Notes: generated by a model not told the origin, from the sequence alone. DNA of 20,318 bases from Anianibacter sp965662745 (GCA_965662745.1 CBFIJK010000062.1:1-20318), one strand, 5' to 3'; positions 13,280 through 20,318 are shown, numbered from the stretch's first letter. Numbers and translations are program-made.

Positions 13280-13697
13280 TATCGTGAACGGCCATATCGG
13301 CCACAATCACAGCCACGGCGATCACCTGCACAGCCATATGCCCGACGCCGACAAGGCCGAGGAATTGCAGGTCCTGACCGCGCAATTCATCGACGGGTTC
13401 GTCGCGGCAAGGGACAAGATGTCCTATCTGCGTCTGTCCGGCGTTCCGCTGGAAATCACCGATCCAGAGGGTGGGCCAAAGATGAAGCTGGTGGATGTTC
13501 AACTGACGACCGAATGGCAGGTCGGCACCGCATCGCCATCCTTCGGCTCGCAAGAGCTGTCCTATTTGCCCTATCCCGGCGACATGGTGACCGAGCGAAC
13601 GAACCTTGGCTTTGTCTATGTCTCGCTCAAGGCCAAGCACATCACAGACCTGCGCACATTCCTGCAATCGCACCCGGCGGCGCGGGACGTGACCTAG
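13269..13697 (+). CDS. Histidine-rich protein of unknown family, candidate metal-delivery partner of GdmH
   Basis: A 142-residue protein that I do not recognise. The first 23 residues hold eight histidines (positions 3, 9, 12, 14, 16, 19, 21 and 23), mostly in alternating HxH spacing (GHNHSHGDHLHSH). The remainder is a mixed, soluble-looking domain (residues about 28-142) with no cysteine, signal peptide or membrane helix. Histidine clusters like this occur in nickel chaperones such as HypB and UreE. The ATG overlaps the end of gdmH by 11 bp, so translation is probably coupled, and it is the last gene of the riboswitch-controlled operon. Synechocystis gdmH has neighbouring hypA/hypB-like genes, and none is visible here. 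A role in supplying Ni(II) to GdmH is an inference; simple metal storage or an unrelated function is possible. Confidence 0.85.
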   Translation: MPHDIVNGHIGHNHSHGDHLHSHMPDADKAEELQVLTAQFIDGFVAARDKMSYLRLSGVPLEITDPEGGPKMKLVDVQLTTEWQVGTASPSFGSQELSYLPYPGDMVTERTNLGFVYVSLKAKHITDLRTFLQSHPAARDVT

Positions 13698-13706
13698 GGC
13701 AGGGCG

Positions 13707-14606
13707 CTATTCTGCAAGATCCTCGGCCAGCATCTCAACGAACCGCTGGGCGCTGTGGGGCAGCGTGTGCTTGCGCCGCTTCACAAGACCTGCCGCACGG
13801 CGGATTTCCGGATCGCAAAGCGGTATGCTGCGGATGCCGGGGGCGGGCTGTGCGCGGGCAAGGCGGCTGGGCAGAACCGCCAGCCCGATCCCGCAGGCGG
13901 ACATCCACGCTGCGCTGCCTAGAAACCCGACCTCTGCCACGACACGCGGGCGGATGTTCAGCTTGGCCAGCGTGCTTTCGACCATGCCGCGGACCCCGTA
14001 ATCGCGGCGCGACAGGATCAGCGGTTCAGTCGCAAGCTCTTTCCAGCCCACGGCCTCGCGATCCGCAAAGCGATGATCCACCGCGCAGATGATGCAAAGC
14101 GGATCGAGATGAAGGCTTTGCCAGTCCAGCGTCAGGCGATCTTCCGGCTCTGTCCCGATCCCGAAATCGGCGCGCTGTTCGATGATGTTGGAATAGAACT
14201 GATCCGGCGCGCAATCATCGAGGATCAGGCTGACCGCTGGAAACGCATCGCGAAACCGGCGCACGGTGTCGGGCAGCAGCGTCAGGCCCGTCGCGGGCGT
14301 CGTCGTCAGCCGGATCAGCCCGCGTTCCAGATCGCGAAGCCCGCGGATCGTCTCGTCCACCGTGCCAAGATCGCCGAGGATCCGCTCGACAATTCCGATG
14401 ACGCTTTCACCAGCCGTGGTTGGTGTGACCGACCGCGTGGTGCGGTCAAACAGCGATGCGCCTACGGCCGTTTCCGCCTGCCGGATCAGGACGCTGACCG
14501 CTGATTGCGTGATGTTCAGCGCATCCGCCGCCGCCGAGATTTGGCCGGTCCGATAGACCTGGCTGATCGCGCGCAACTGTTTGACCGTCAGGTTCGAGTA
14601 GGACAT
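13707..14606 (-). CDS. LysR-family transcriptional regulator of the TRAP/decarboxylase operon
   Basis: A 299-residue LysR regulator. The helix-turn-helix (residues about 6-65) contains LRAISQVYRTGQISAAADALNITQSAVSVLI (in part), followed by the LysR effector domain beginning near RGLIRLTTTPATG. It is convergent with the histidine-rich protein gene, whose stop is 9 bp away, with no terminator hairpin between them. It is divergent from the TAXI-TRAP receptor gene across a 126-bp AT-rich region, so it most likely controls the right-hand operon. The start codon has only a weak AGGA about ten bases upstream. The effector is unknown; a hydroxybenzoate-like compound would fit the neighbouring decarboxylase. 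Confidence 0.93.
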   Translation of the reverse strand: MSYSNLTVKQLRAISQVYRTGQISAAADALNITQSAVSVLIRQAETAVGASLFDRTTRSVTPTTAGESVIGIVERILGDLGTVDETIRGLRDLERGLIRLTTTPATGLTLLPDTVRRFRDAFPAVSLILDDCAPDQFYSNIIEQRADFGIGTEPEDRLTLDWQSLHLDPLCIICAVDHRFADREAVGWKELATEPLILSRRDYGVRGMVESTLAKLNIRPRVVAEVGFLGSAAWMSACGIGLAVLPSRLARAQPAPGIRSIPLCDPEIRRAAGLVKRRKHTLPHSAQRFVEMLAEDLAE

Positions 14607-14626
14607 CGGGATATATTCCTAAAACT

Positions 14627-14660
14627 GATAAATAATATAAAAAAATTCAATTCCTTTATC
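14627..14660. promoter_or_regulatory. AT-rich divergent operator/promoter with inverted repeat GATAAA...TTTATC
   Basis: Between the LysR gene and the TRAP operon, a tract from about 14610 to 14660 is strikingly AT-rich against the GC-rich surroundings. It contains the inverted repeat GATAAA (14627-14632) and TTTATC (14655-14660), separated by 22 bases that include an A-run. The layout fits LysR binding with DNA bending at a divergent promoter. Clear -35/-10 elements could not be assigned. Confidence 0.4.
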
Positions 14661-14688
14661 AAGCGCGCCCATCTACCCTTCTGAGACA

Positions 14689-14718
14689 TCCTGCCGCATC
14701 CAAGGAAACCCGGCAGGA
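14689..14718 (+). repeat. Leader hairpin upstream of the TRAP receptor gene
   Basis: TCCTGCCG (14689-14696) pairs with CGGCAGGA (14711-14718) to give an 8-bp stem with a 14-base loop. It ends 3 bases before the Shine-Dalgarno (GGGAGG, 14722-14727) of the receptor gene. It may stabilise the 5' end of the mRNA or modulate translation. There is no U-tract, so it is not a terminator. Confidence 0.5.
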
Positions 14719-14732
14719 CAAGGGAGGAAACC

Positions 14733-15740
14733 ATGCTGACTTGCTTCAAGGGGCTTGCAGTGGCTACCGCTGTGTTCGCGGCCACCGGCCTGACCACTCA
14801 AGATGCGTCCGCTCAGGGGCGCGTCACCATCGGGACCAATCCACAGGGTTCTCTGTATTACACCATCGGCGGCGGCATCGCGGCCGCGCTGCAAGACGCC
14901 ATGCAGCGCCAGGTCACGGTTCAGCCGTTCTCTGGCTCATCCGTCTATCTTCCGCTGATCTCGGCGGGAGAGGTGACGGTCGGTCTGAACTCGGCCATCG
15001 ACGCGGGCGGCTGGTACACCGGCACGGAAACCGGAACGCCGCTGGAAGACCTGCGCGTCCTGGCGCGCCTCTGGCCGCTGCGCCAGGCCTTCGTGGTGCG
15101 CGCCAATGATGGTATGACCGAAGTTGCGGACCTGGCGGGCAAGCGCACCGTTGTCGACATGACCGCGCTCACAGGCGTCAGCCGCGTGAACCGCGCCACC
15201 ATCGAGGCGGCTGGCATCAGCGTCGATGACGTGACCAATGTCGAAGTGTCGGGCCTGAAGCCCGGTCTCGACGCGCTGGTCGAGGGCACCGTTGATGCAA
15301 CTGCGGCGGCCATCGGCATCCCGTTGACGCAGCAGGCAAACGCGGCAATCCCCGGCGGCATCCGCTATCTCAGCCTGACGGGCGAGAACGCGACAGTCGA
15401 ATTTTTCAACAACACGCTTCCCGGTGTCTATCCGCTCGAAGTCGGACCGAACCCCGCCATGCCGGAAATCACCGAGCCTGTCGTCGTGTCGGCCTATGAC
15501 ATCTTCCTGACGACCAGCGCCAATCTGTCGGATGAGGACGCGACTGCGATCCTGTCGGCGCTTTACGACTCGTTCCCGCAACTGCGCGAAGACTATCCGC
15601 CGCTTCGGGGCGGGGCGCAGGATGCCATGGCCTTTGCCAGCAACACGGTGCCCTACCACCCGGCGGCCATCGCGTTCTTCGAGGAAAAGGGCATGTGGAC
15701 CGAAGACAACGAGATGCAAGAGGCCAGCTTCTCTGAATAA
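14733..15740 (+). CDS. TAXI-family TRAP transporter solute-binding protein
   Basis: A 335-residue periplasmic receptor of the TAXI (TRAP-associated extracytoplasmic immunogenic) family. It has a signal peptide with likely cleavage after ASA (residue 27). The mature start RVTIGTNPQGSLYYTIGGGIA is the family signature, where the segment after IGT lines the ligand site. Later blocks GSSVYLPLISAGEVTVGLNSA and DLAGKRTVVDM are also typical. It delivers substrate to the fused TRAP permease encoded 111 bp downstream and uses an ion gradient rather than ATP. Known TAXI ligands include glutamate and other carboxylates; the decarboxylase and hydroxylase genes downstream suggest an aromatic carboxylate here, by inference. 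The Shine-Dalgarno is GGGAGG. Confidence 0.93.
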   Translation: MLTCFKGLAVATAVFAATGLTTQDASAQGRVTIGTNPQGSLYYTIGGGIAAALQDAMQRQVTVQPFSGSSVYLPLISAGEVTVGLNSAIDAGGWYTGTETGTPLEDLRVLARLWPLRQAFVVRANDGMTEVADLAGKRTVVDMTALTGVSRVNRATIEAAGISVDDVTNVEVSGLKPGLDALVEGTVDATAAAIGIPLTQQANAAIPGGIRYLSLTGENATVEFFNNTLPGVYPLEVGPNPAMPEITEPVVVSAYDIFLTTSANLSDEDATAILSALYDSFPQLREDYPPLRGGAQDAMAFASNTVPYHPAAIAFFEEKGMWTEDNEMQEASFSE

Positions 15741-15751
15741 GCACGCCTTCG

Positions 15752-15780
15752 GCGCGCGCAGGGCAATCCCTTGCGCGCGT
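15752..15780 (+). repeat. Intercistronic stem-loop between the TAXI receptor and TRAP permease genes
   Basis: A long imperfect hairpin: GCGCGCGCAGGG (15752-15763) pairs with CCCTTGCGCGCGT (15768-15780) around a CAAT loop, with one bulged T at 15772. It starts 12 bases after the receptor stop codon. No U-run follows. A weaker 5-bp hairpin (CCGGG 15801-15805 with CCCGG 15818-15822) lies further on. The likely role is to protect the abundant receptor mRNA or reduce transcription into the permease gene. Confidence 0.7.
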
Positions 15781-15851
15781 CGCTGCTGACCGATTGACGT
15801 CCGGGGCCAATAAAGCGCCCGGCCCATTCCCCATCCCGAACGAGGCCCAAA

Positions 15852-17765
15852 ATGCGCGCCGTCGCCGCCACCCTTGCCGCGAGTCTTCCGGTCATCGGCA
15901 TCCTGTGGATCTTCGATGTGCCGCGCCGGCTTGGGCAGGTCTACATCACCGAGCAATACCTCGCGCTGATCCTCGGCCTGACCATCCTCGCCGCGATGCT
16001 GCTGCGCCGCGATCCGCGCGTGCCGCTGGCAGTGGATATCGCGATCGGCATCGCGTCGATGGCGGGCTGGTGGTGGCTGGCGATCAACTACCAGGACTGG
16101 ACGCTGGACGTGATGAACCGGGGCCCCGAAAAATGGGTGCCCGCCGTCTTCGGCATCCTTGGCCTTTTCGAAGCGACGCGTCGCCATTGCGGGATCGTTC
16201 TGGGTCTTTTGGGCGTCGGGTTCATGGCATACGGCTTTTTCGGCCACGCCTTCCCGGGCATCTTCGAAGCAGCCTATCTGACGCCGCCGCGCTTCCTTCT
16301 CTACATCTACAACGATTCCAACGGTGTGCCGGGCCTTGTCCTTGGCGTCGGCGCCACGCAAATCCTTGGCTTCATCGTCTTCGGAGCGGTGCTGACGGCA
16401 GTCGGCGGATCCGCTGCGATGACCGACCTTGCAATGTCGGCCATGGGCCACCGGCGCGGCGGCCCGGCCAAGGTCGCGATCCTGGCATCGTCGCTGTTCG
16501 GCACCCTATCAGGCTCGACCGTCGCCAACGTGATGTCGACCGGCGTCGTGACCATCCCGATGATGAAGAAAAGCGGCTGGCCCGCGCGCCATGCGGGCGC
16601 GATCGAGGCCGTGGCCTCGAACGGTGGGCAGATCGCCCCGCCCGTGATGGGCGCGACTGCCTTCATCATCGCCGAGTTCCTGCAGATTTCCTACACCGAG
16701 GTGGTGATCGCTGCGCTGCTGCCTGCGCTCTTTTACTACGTCCTTCTCTACCGGCAGGTGGATCGCTATGCCGCTGCCAATGGGTTGGACGGCGCCCCGC
16801 GCGAAAGCCTGCCCAAGATGAAGGACGCGCTGAAGGGCAGCTGGCCGCTGATCCTGCCCTTGGGCGTGTTGATGTATTTCCTCTTCTGGCTTGGCTATTC
16901 GCCCGGCAAGTCCGCTCTCTATGCCGCCGGCGCTGCGCTGGTTCTGTGGCTGGTGACTGGTATGCGGCACGGAAACGGCCTGACGCGCATTCCGGCGATC
17001 CTTGTGCAGGCGGGCGAGACGTTGGTCCCGATCCTTTTGGTCTGCGCTGTGGCGGGGATCGTCATCGGCACGATCAATGTCACCGGCCTTGGCTTTGCGC
17101 TGACCCTCGCGCTGGGCAAGATCGCAGAACTGGGCGGCGTCTTCCCGCTTCTTGCTACAACAGCCGTCATAGCCATCGTCCTCGGAGTCGGGATGCCGAC
17201 CTCCGGCGTCTATGTCGTCGTCGCCGTACTGCTGGCCCCGGCGCTTGTGCGCAACGGCATCGACATCACCGCCGCGCATCTCTTCATCCTGTATTTCGGG
17301 CTCTTGTCGATGCTGACCCCGCCCGTCGCCATCGCCAGCTATGCTGCCGCCTCGATCGCGAAAAGCGACATGTGGCAGACCGGCGTCACGGGCGTGAAGC
17401 TGGCCTTTGTCGCCTATCTTCTGCCCTTCGTCTTCGCCTTCAATCCGGCGCTGATCTGGAACGGCACATGGCTTGAGATCGCGGTATCCTGCGCCACGGT
17501 CTACGCGGGCGGCAGCATCATGGCCGAGGTTCTGGCGCGTAGAACTGCCTTTGGCGGCGGCGCGGCGCGCATCGCGGGCGGGCTCGCGGGCCTTGCACTT
17601 TTTTCGGTCACTGCGGTCCTCGCCCCGTCGAGCCCGATCACGATCGCCATCGCCGTTGTCGGCCTTGCCGCATCCATAGTGGCCACGCGGATGATGACAC
17701 CCGCAGGCCCACAAACATCCCAAACCGATCCCATAGAAAACGGAGCACCAGATGCCAGAGCATAA
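15852..17765 (+). CDS. TRAP transporter fused permease (4TM/12TM, DctQM fusion)
   Basis: A 637-residue integral membrane protein made of a small N-terminal membrane part (about the first 140 residues) fused to a large DctM-like domain, the usual partner of TAXI receptors. Recognisable blocks are FGTLSGSTVANVMSTGVVTI, NGGQIAPPVMGATAFIIAEF, LGVGMPTSGVYVVVAVLLAP and LLSMLTPPVAIASYAAASIA. These are the repeated substrate/ion-binding loops of the DctM family. The length is usual for the fusion form. The start at 15852 has a modest GAGG upstream. The stop lies 14 bp inside the following decarboxylase gene, so the two are coupled. A long antisense open frame over this gene is a coding-bias shadow. 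Confidence 0.94.
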   Translation: MRAVAATLAASLPVIGILWIFDVPRRLGQVYITEQYLALILGLTILAAMLLRRDPRVPLAVDIAIGIASMAGWWWLAINYQDWTLDVMNRGPEKWVPAVFGILGLFEATRRHCGIVLGLLGVGFMAYGFFGHAFPGIFEAAYLTPPRFLLYIYNDSNGVPGLVLGVGATQILGFIVFGAVLTAVGGSAAMTDLAMSAMGHRRGGPAKVAILASSLFGTLSGSTVANVMSTGVVTIPMMKKSGWPARHAGAIEAVASNGGQIAPPVMGATAFIIAEFLQISYTEVVIAALLPALFYYVLLYRQVDRYAAANGLDGAPRESLPKMKDALKGSWPLILPLGVLMYFLFWLGYSPGKSALYAAGAALVLWLVTGMRHGNGLTRIPAILVQAGETLVPILLVCAVAGIVIGTINVTGLGFALTLALGKIAELGGVFPLLATTAVIAIVLGVGMPTSGVYVVVAVLLAPALVRNGIDITAAHLFILYFGLLSMLTPPVAIASYAAASIAKSDMWQTGVTGVKLAFVAYLLPFVFAFNPALIWNGTWLEIAVSCATVYAGGSIMAEVLARRTAFGGGAARIAGGLAGLALFSVTAVLAPSSPITIAIAVVGLAASIVATRMMTPAGPQTSQTDPIENGAPDARA

Positions 17766-18798
17766 CCCGAACCCACCCTACAAGCGCATCGCGACCGAAG
17801 AGGCGTGGCTGCCGCAAGAGATCCTCGATCTCTACCGCGCCGAGATCCGCGACAAGACGATCAACGAGCCGGGCTTTCAGTCGCTCTGGGGGTTCTTCGC
17901 CGGGGATAACGACATCGCGCGCGCCCATAATCGCCGCATCGTCGATCTGGGCGAGGAACGCCTCGCCGATATGGACCGTGCCGGGATCGACATCGCGGTT
18001 CTGTCGCTGTCCTCGCCGGGTGTGCAGCTCTTTGATCCGGCCACGGCGACGAGCCTGTCGATCAGCGCCAATGACCAGCTTGCCGAAGGCATCGCCAAGC
18101 ACCCCGATCGCTATTGCGGCCTAGCGGCCTTCTCGCCCCTCGACCCCGAAGGCGGCGCGGCGGAACTGGAACGCGGCGTGACCAAGCTGGGCCTGCGCGG
18201 GGGTATCCTGAATTCGCACACCCTTGGCACCTATATGGACGACGAGAAATACTGGGCCGTCTTCGAGGCTGCCGAAGCGCTGGGCGTGCCGATCTACCTG
18301 CACCCCAACACGCCGTCGCCGCAAATGCTGGAGCCGTTCCTGTCGCGCGGCCTTGACGCGGCGGTCTATGGCTTTTCCTGTGAGACCGGCCTTCACGCCC
18401 TGCGTCTGATCGTGTCGGGTCTCTTCGACCGGTTCCCCAAACTGCAGATCGTTCTGGGCCACACGGGCGAGGCGCTGCCGTTCTGGCTTTACCGGATCGA
18501 TTTCATGCACACGCGGATTTCGCAGTCGAACCGTTATCCGGGGGTGAAGCCGCTGGAACGCAAGGCGTCTGACTATCTGCGCGAGAATTTCTATTACACC
18601 TCGTCGGGTGTCGGGGATCCGAAACCGATCATGTACGTCCAGGACGTCATCGGCGCGGACCGGATGATGTATGCGATGGACTACCCGTGGCAGTACGTCG
18701 TCGAGGAAACCGCCTATCTCGACGCGATGCCGGTCTCGCCCGAGGTCCTGAAAGCGTTCTACGAAGACAACGCGCGCAAGGTCTTCGGGATCTCATGA
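17752..18798 (+). CDS. ACMSD-family aromatic acid decarboxylase (amidohydrolase-related)
   Basis: A 348-residue cytoplasmic metal-dependent TIM-barrel enzyme. It resembles gamma-resorcylate (2,6-dihydroxybenzoate) decarboxylase, 2,3-dihydroxybenzoate decarboxylase and 5-carboxyvanillate decarboxylase (LigW), which remove CO2 from a hydroxybenzoate without a redox step. Likely metal ligands are E16 in ATEEAW, H184 in YLHPNTP, H237 in LGHTGE and D310 in YAMDYPW. HALRLIVSGLFDRFPKLQI (residues 215-233) is strongly conserved in the family. The exact substrate is unclear: the first motif is EEAW rather than the EEHF of gamma-resorcylate decarboxylase. The gene overlaps the TRAP permease by 14 bp and the monooxygenase by 4 bp (ATGA). 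A logical path is import, decarboxylation to a phenol, then hydroxylation. Confidence 0.9.
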   Translation: MPEHNPNPPYKRIATEEAWLPQEILDLYRAEIRDKTINEPGFQSLWGFFAGDNDIARAHNRRIVDLGEERLADMDRAGIDIAVLSLSSPGVQLFDPATATSLSISANDQLAEGIAKHPDRYCGLAAFSPLDPEGGAAELERGVTKLGLRGGILNSHTLGTYMDDEKYWAVFEAAEALGVPIYLHPNTPSPQMLEPFLSRGLDAAVYGFSCETGLHALRLIVSGLFDRFPKLQIVLGHTGEALPFWLYRIDFMHTRISQSNRYPGVKPLERKASDYLRENFYYTSSGVGDPKPIMYVQDVIGADRMMYAMDYPWQYVVEETAYLDAMPVSPEVLKAFYEDNARKVFGIS

Positions 18799-20318
18799 CA
18801 GAGCGCAGCGCAGATGTTCTGATCGTCGGCGCGGGCCCGGTGGGCCTGACGCTGGCGATGGAACTGGACCGGCAGGGCGTTTCATCGCTCATCGTGGAAA
18901 AGCGCGCCGCCGGAGAGCCGCCGAACGTGAAATGCAACCACGTCTCGGCCCGTTCGATGGAAATCTTTCGCGGGCTTGGCATCGCTGACCGCATCCGCGC
19001 CGCCGGTCTGCCGGACGACTATCCGCACAGCGTCAGCTACCGCACGACAGTGACTGGGCGCGAGATCACATGCGTGCCAATCCCGTCCCGCGCAGGCCGC
19101 CAGCGCGGCGATCCCGGGCCAGATACCGATTGGCCGACGCCAGAGCCACCGCACCGGATCAACCAGATTTTTCTGGAACCAGTGCTGTTCAAGGCCGCAT
19201 CGGAACGGCCCGGCATCACCATTGTGAATGAGGCCAGCGTCACGGGCTATGCCGATACCGGGGGCGCTGTCGAGGTGCAGATCGCGCACGAAGACGGACG
19301 CACCGAAGCCGCCTGCGCGCGATACCTTGTCGGCTGCGATGGCGGCCGTTCGAGCATCCGCAAATCCATGGGTGCGGTGCTGACGGGCGACGCCGTCGTC
19401 CAGCGTGTCCAGTCCACCTATATCCGCGCGCCGGGTCTGATTGACCTGATGGAAGTGCCGCCAACCTGGGGCATGTTCGCCTTCAACCCGGTGCGCACGG
19501 GCGTCGTCTATTCGATCGACGGGCGCGAGACCTGGCTTATTCACAATTATCTGCGCGATGATGAGGCCGATTTCGACAGCGTCGACCGCGATTGGGCGAT
19601 CCGGCAAATCCTTGGTGTCGATGATGCGTTCGAATACGATGTCCTGTCGCGCGAAGACTGGTTCGGGCGGCGTCTGGTCGCGGACAAGCTGCGCGAAGGG
19701 AACATCTTTATCTGTGGGGATGCCGCGCATCTCTGGGTGCCTTACGCGGGCTACGGTATGAATGCAGGTATCGCCGACGCCCAAAACCTCGCGATGCATA
19801 TCGGTGGCGTATTTGCCGGTTGGGCCGATCCCAGCGCGCTCGATGCGCATGAAGCGGAACGCCTGCCGATCACCCAGCAGGTGTCGCATTTCGCGATGAA
19901 CCACGCGCACGAAATGGCGCGCAAGCGCAAGGCGGTGCCCGCAGAGATCGACGATGACACCCCCGAAGGCGAAGCGGCGCGCGCAAAGGCGGGCAGGGCG
20001 CTTTATGACCTCAACGTCCAGCAATACTGCTGCGCCGGGCTGAACTTCGGCTATTACTATGACGCCTCGCCGATGATCGCCAAAGGCGGCACGCCGCCAC
20101 CCTATTCCATGGGCAGTTTCACCGCCTCCACCGTGCCCGGCGCGCGCCTGCCGAACGTCCAGACAGAGCGCGGCGACTGGCTATATGACGTGCAGGGCGC
20201 GGGCTTTGCACTGGTCCGTACGGATGCGTCGGTACCTGCAGAGCCTCTGATGAAAGCTGCGCGTGCGGCGGGTCTGCCAATCACCCTGATCGACTTGCCG
20301 AACGCGCCAGAGCCATAC
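18795..20318 (+). CDS. FAD-dependent aromatic monooxygenase (C-terminus beyond window)
   Basis: 508 residues of a flavoprotein hydroxylase are visible with no stop codon before the right edge. The FAD motifs are GAGPVG (residues 12-17), the DG motif in YLVGCDGGRSSIRKSMG (about residues 177-193) and the GD motif in ICGDAAHLWVPYAGYGMNAG (D309). Together they define the class A phenol-hydroxylase/PHBH-like family. The C-terminal thioredoxin-like domain typical of TfdB/PheA/MhpA relatives seems to begin after about residue 440. The start overlaps the decarboxylase stop by four bases. It probably hydroxylates the phenol made by the decarboxylase, for example resorcinol to hydroxyquinol or a phenol to a hydroquinone. 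It is only a distant relative of the monooxygenase at the left edge, so it is not a recent duplicate. Confidence 0.92.
   Translation, partial: MTERSADVLIVGAGPVGLTLAMELDRQGVSSLIVEKRAAGEPPNVKCNHVSARSMEIFRGLGIADRIRAAGLPDDYPHSVSYRTTVTGREITCVPIPSRAGRQRGDPGPDTDWPTPEPPHRINQIFLEPVLFKAASERPGITIVNEASVTGYADTGGAVEVQIAHEDGRTEAACARYLVGCDGGRSSIRKSMGAVLTGDAVVQRVQSTYIRAPGLIDLMEVPPTWGMFAFNPVRTGVVYSIDGRETWLIHNYLRDDEADFDSVDRDWAIRQILGVDDAFEYDVLSREDWFGRRLVADKLREGNIFICGDAAHLWVPYAGYGMNAGIADAQNLAMHIGGVFAGWADPSALDAHEAERLPITQQVSHFAMNHAHEMARKRKAVPAEIDDDTPEGEAARAKAGRALYDLNVQQYCCAGLNFGYYYDASPMIAKGGTPPPYSMGSFTASTVPGARLPNVQTERGDWLYDVQGAGFALVRTDASVPAEPLMKAARAAGLPITLIDLPNAPEPY

Noticed and set aside
12071..13306. Antisense open frame (411 codons) opposite gdmH
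   Set aside because: It is a mirror of a conserved coding sequence and carries no family motif.
15752..15780. Hairpin after the TAXI receptor gene as an intrinsic terminator
   Set aside because: The bases after the stem are GC-rich with no U-run.
14937..16451. Long antisense open frame (504 codons) across the TAXI receptor and TRAP permease genes
   Set aside because: It lies opposite two clear family members, spans their intergenic hairpin, and its translation is arginine/aspartate/histidine-rich with no domain, as expected of a GC-rich shadow frame.
16509..17723. Antisense open frame (404 codons) opposite the TRAP permease
   Set aside because: The composition is very charged and low in complexity, there is no recognisable motif, and the opposite strand encodes a well-conserved membrane protein.
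1..20318. Mobile elements, CRISPR arrays, tRNA or rRNA genes
   Set aside because: No transposase, integrase, regularly spaced repeats or recognisable structural RNA other than the riboswitch was seen on either strand.

Overview
The window is high-GC DNA with tightly packed, often 1-4 bp overlapping genes. Codon use, the riboswitch-led guanidine genes and the mix of Liv-type ABC and TAXI-TRAP transporters suggest an alphaproteobacterium, probably of the Rhodobacteraceae/Roseobacter group. The taxon is inferred from style and protein families, not from a marker gene. No tRNA, rRNA, CRISPR array, transposase or integrase was seen.

Left module (1-9103): a long minus-strand operon reads leftward from 8002 and is divergent from a LysR regulator (8144-9103, plus strand). 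In transcription order it encodes a PcpA/LinE-type hydroquinone ring-cleavage dioxygenase, an alpha/beta-hydrolase, a maleylacetate reductase, a Tat-exported Liv-type binding protein, LivG, LivF, LivH and LivM. The last gene is the N-terminal part of a TfdB/phenol-hydroxylase-like flavin monooxygenase that runs off the left edge. Together they look like uptake of an aromatic compound, hydroxylation, ring cleavage and reduction of maleylacetate to 3-oxoadipate.

Middle module (about 9235-13697, plus strand): a guanidine-I (ykkC) riboswitch leads an operon of an ABC substrate-binding protein, permease and ATPase, then a ureohydrolase of the nickel-dependent guanidine hydrolase (GdmH) type. The last gene encodes an unrecognised 142-residue protein with a histidine-rich N-terminus. 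This is a guanidine import and hydrolysis cassette. The last gene is the best candidate for an undescribed component, possibly a dedicated nickel-delivery protein, because no HypA/HypB-like gene is present in the window.

Right module (13707-20318): a second LysR regulator (minus strand) is divergent from a plus-strand operon. That operon encodes a TAXI-type TRAP solute receptor, a fused TRAP permease, an ACMSD-family decarboxylase resembling gamma-resorcylate and 5-carboxyvanillate decarboxylases, and a flavin aromatic monooxygenase cut by the right edge. It looks like uptake of an aromatic acid, non-oxidative decarboxylation and hydroxylation of the resulting phenol. Its product could feed the ring-cleavage and maleylacetate steps of the left module.

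In two of the three transporter operons a strong GC-rich stem-loop without a U-tract separates the binding-protein gene from the membrane or ATPase genes. This fits differential mRNA stability.
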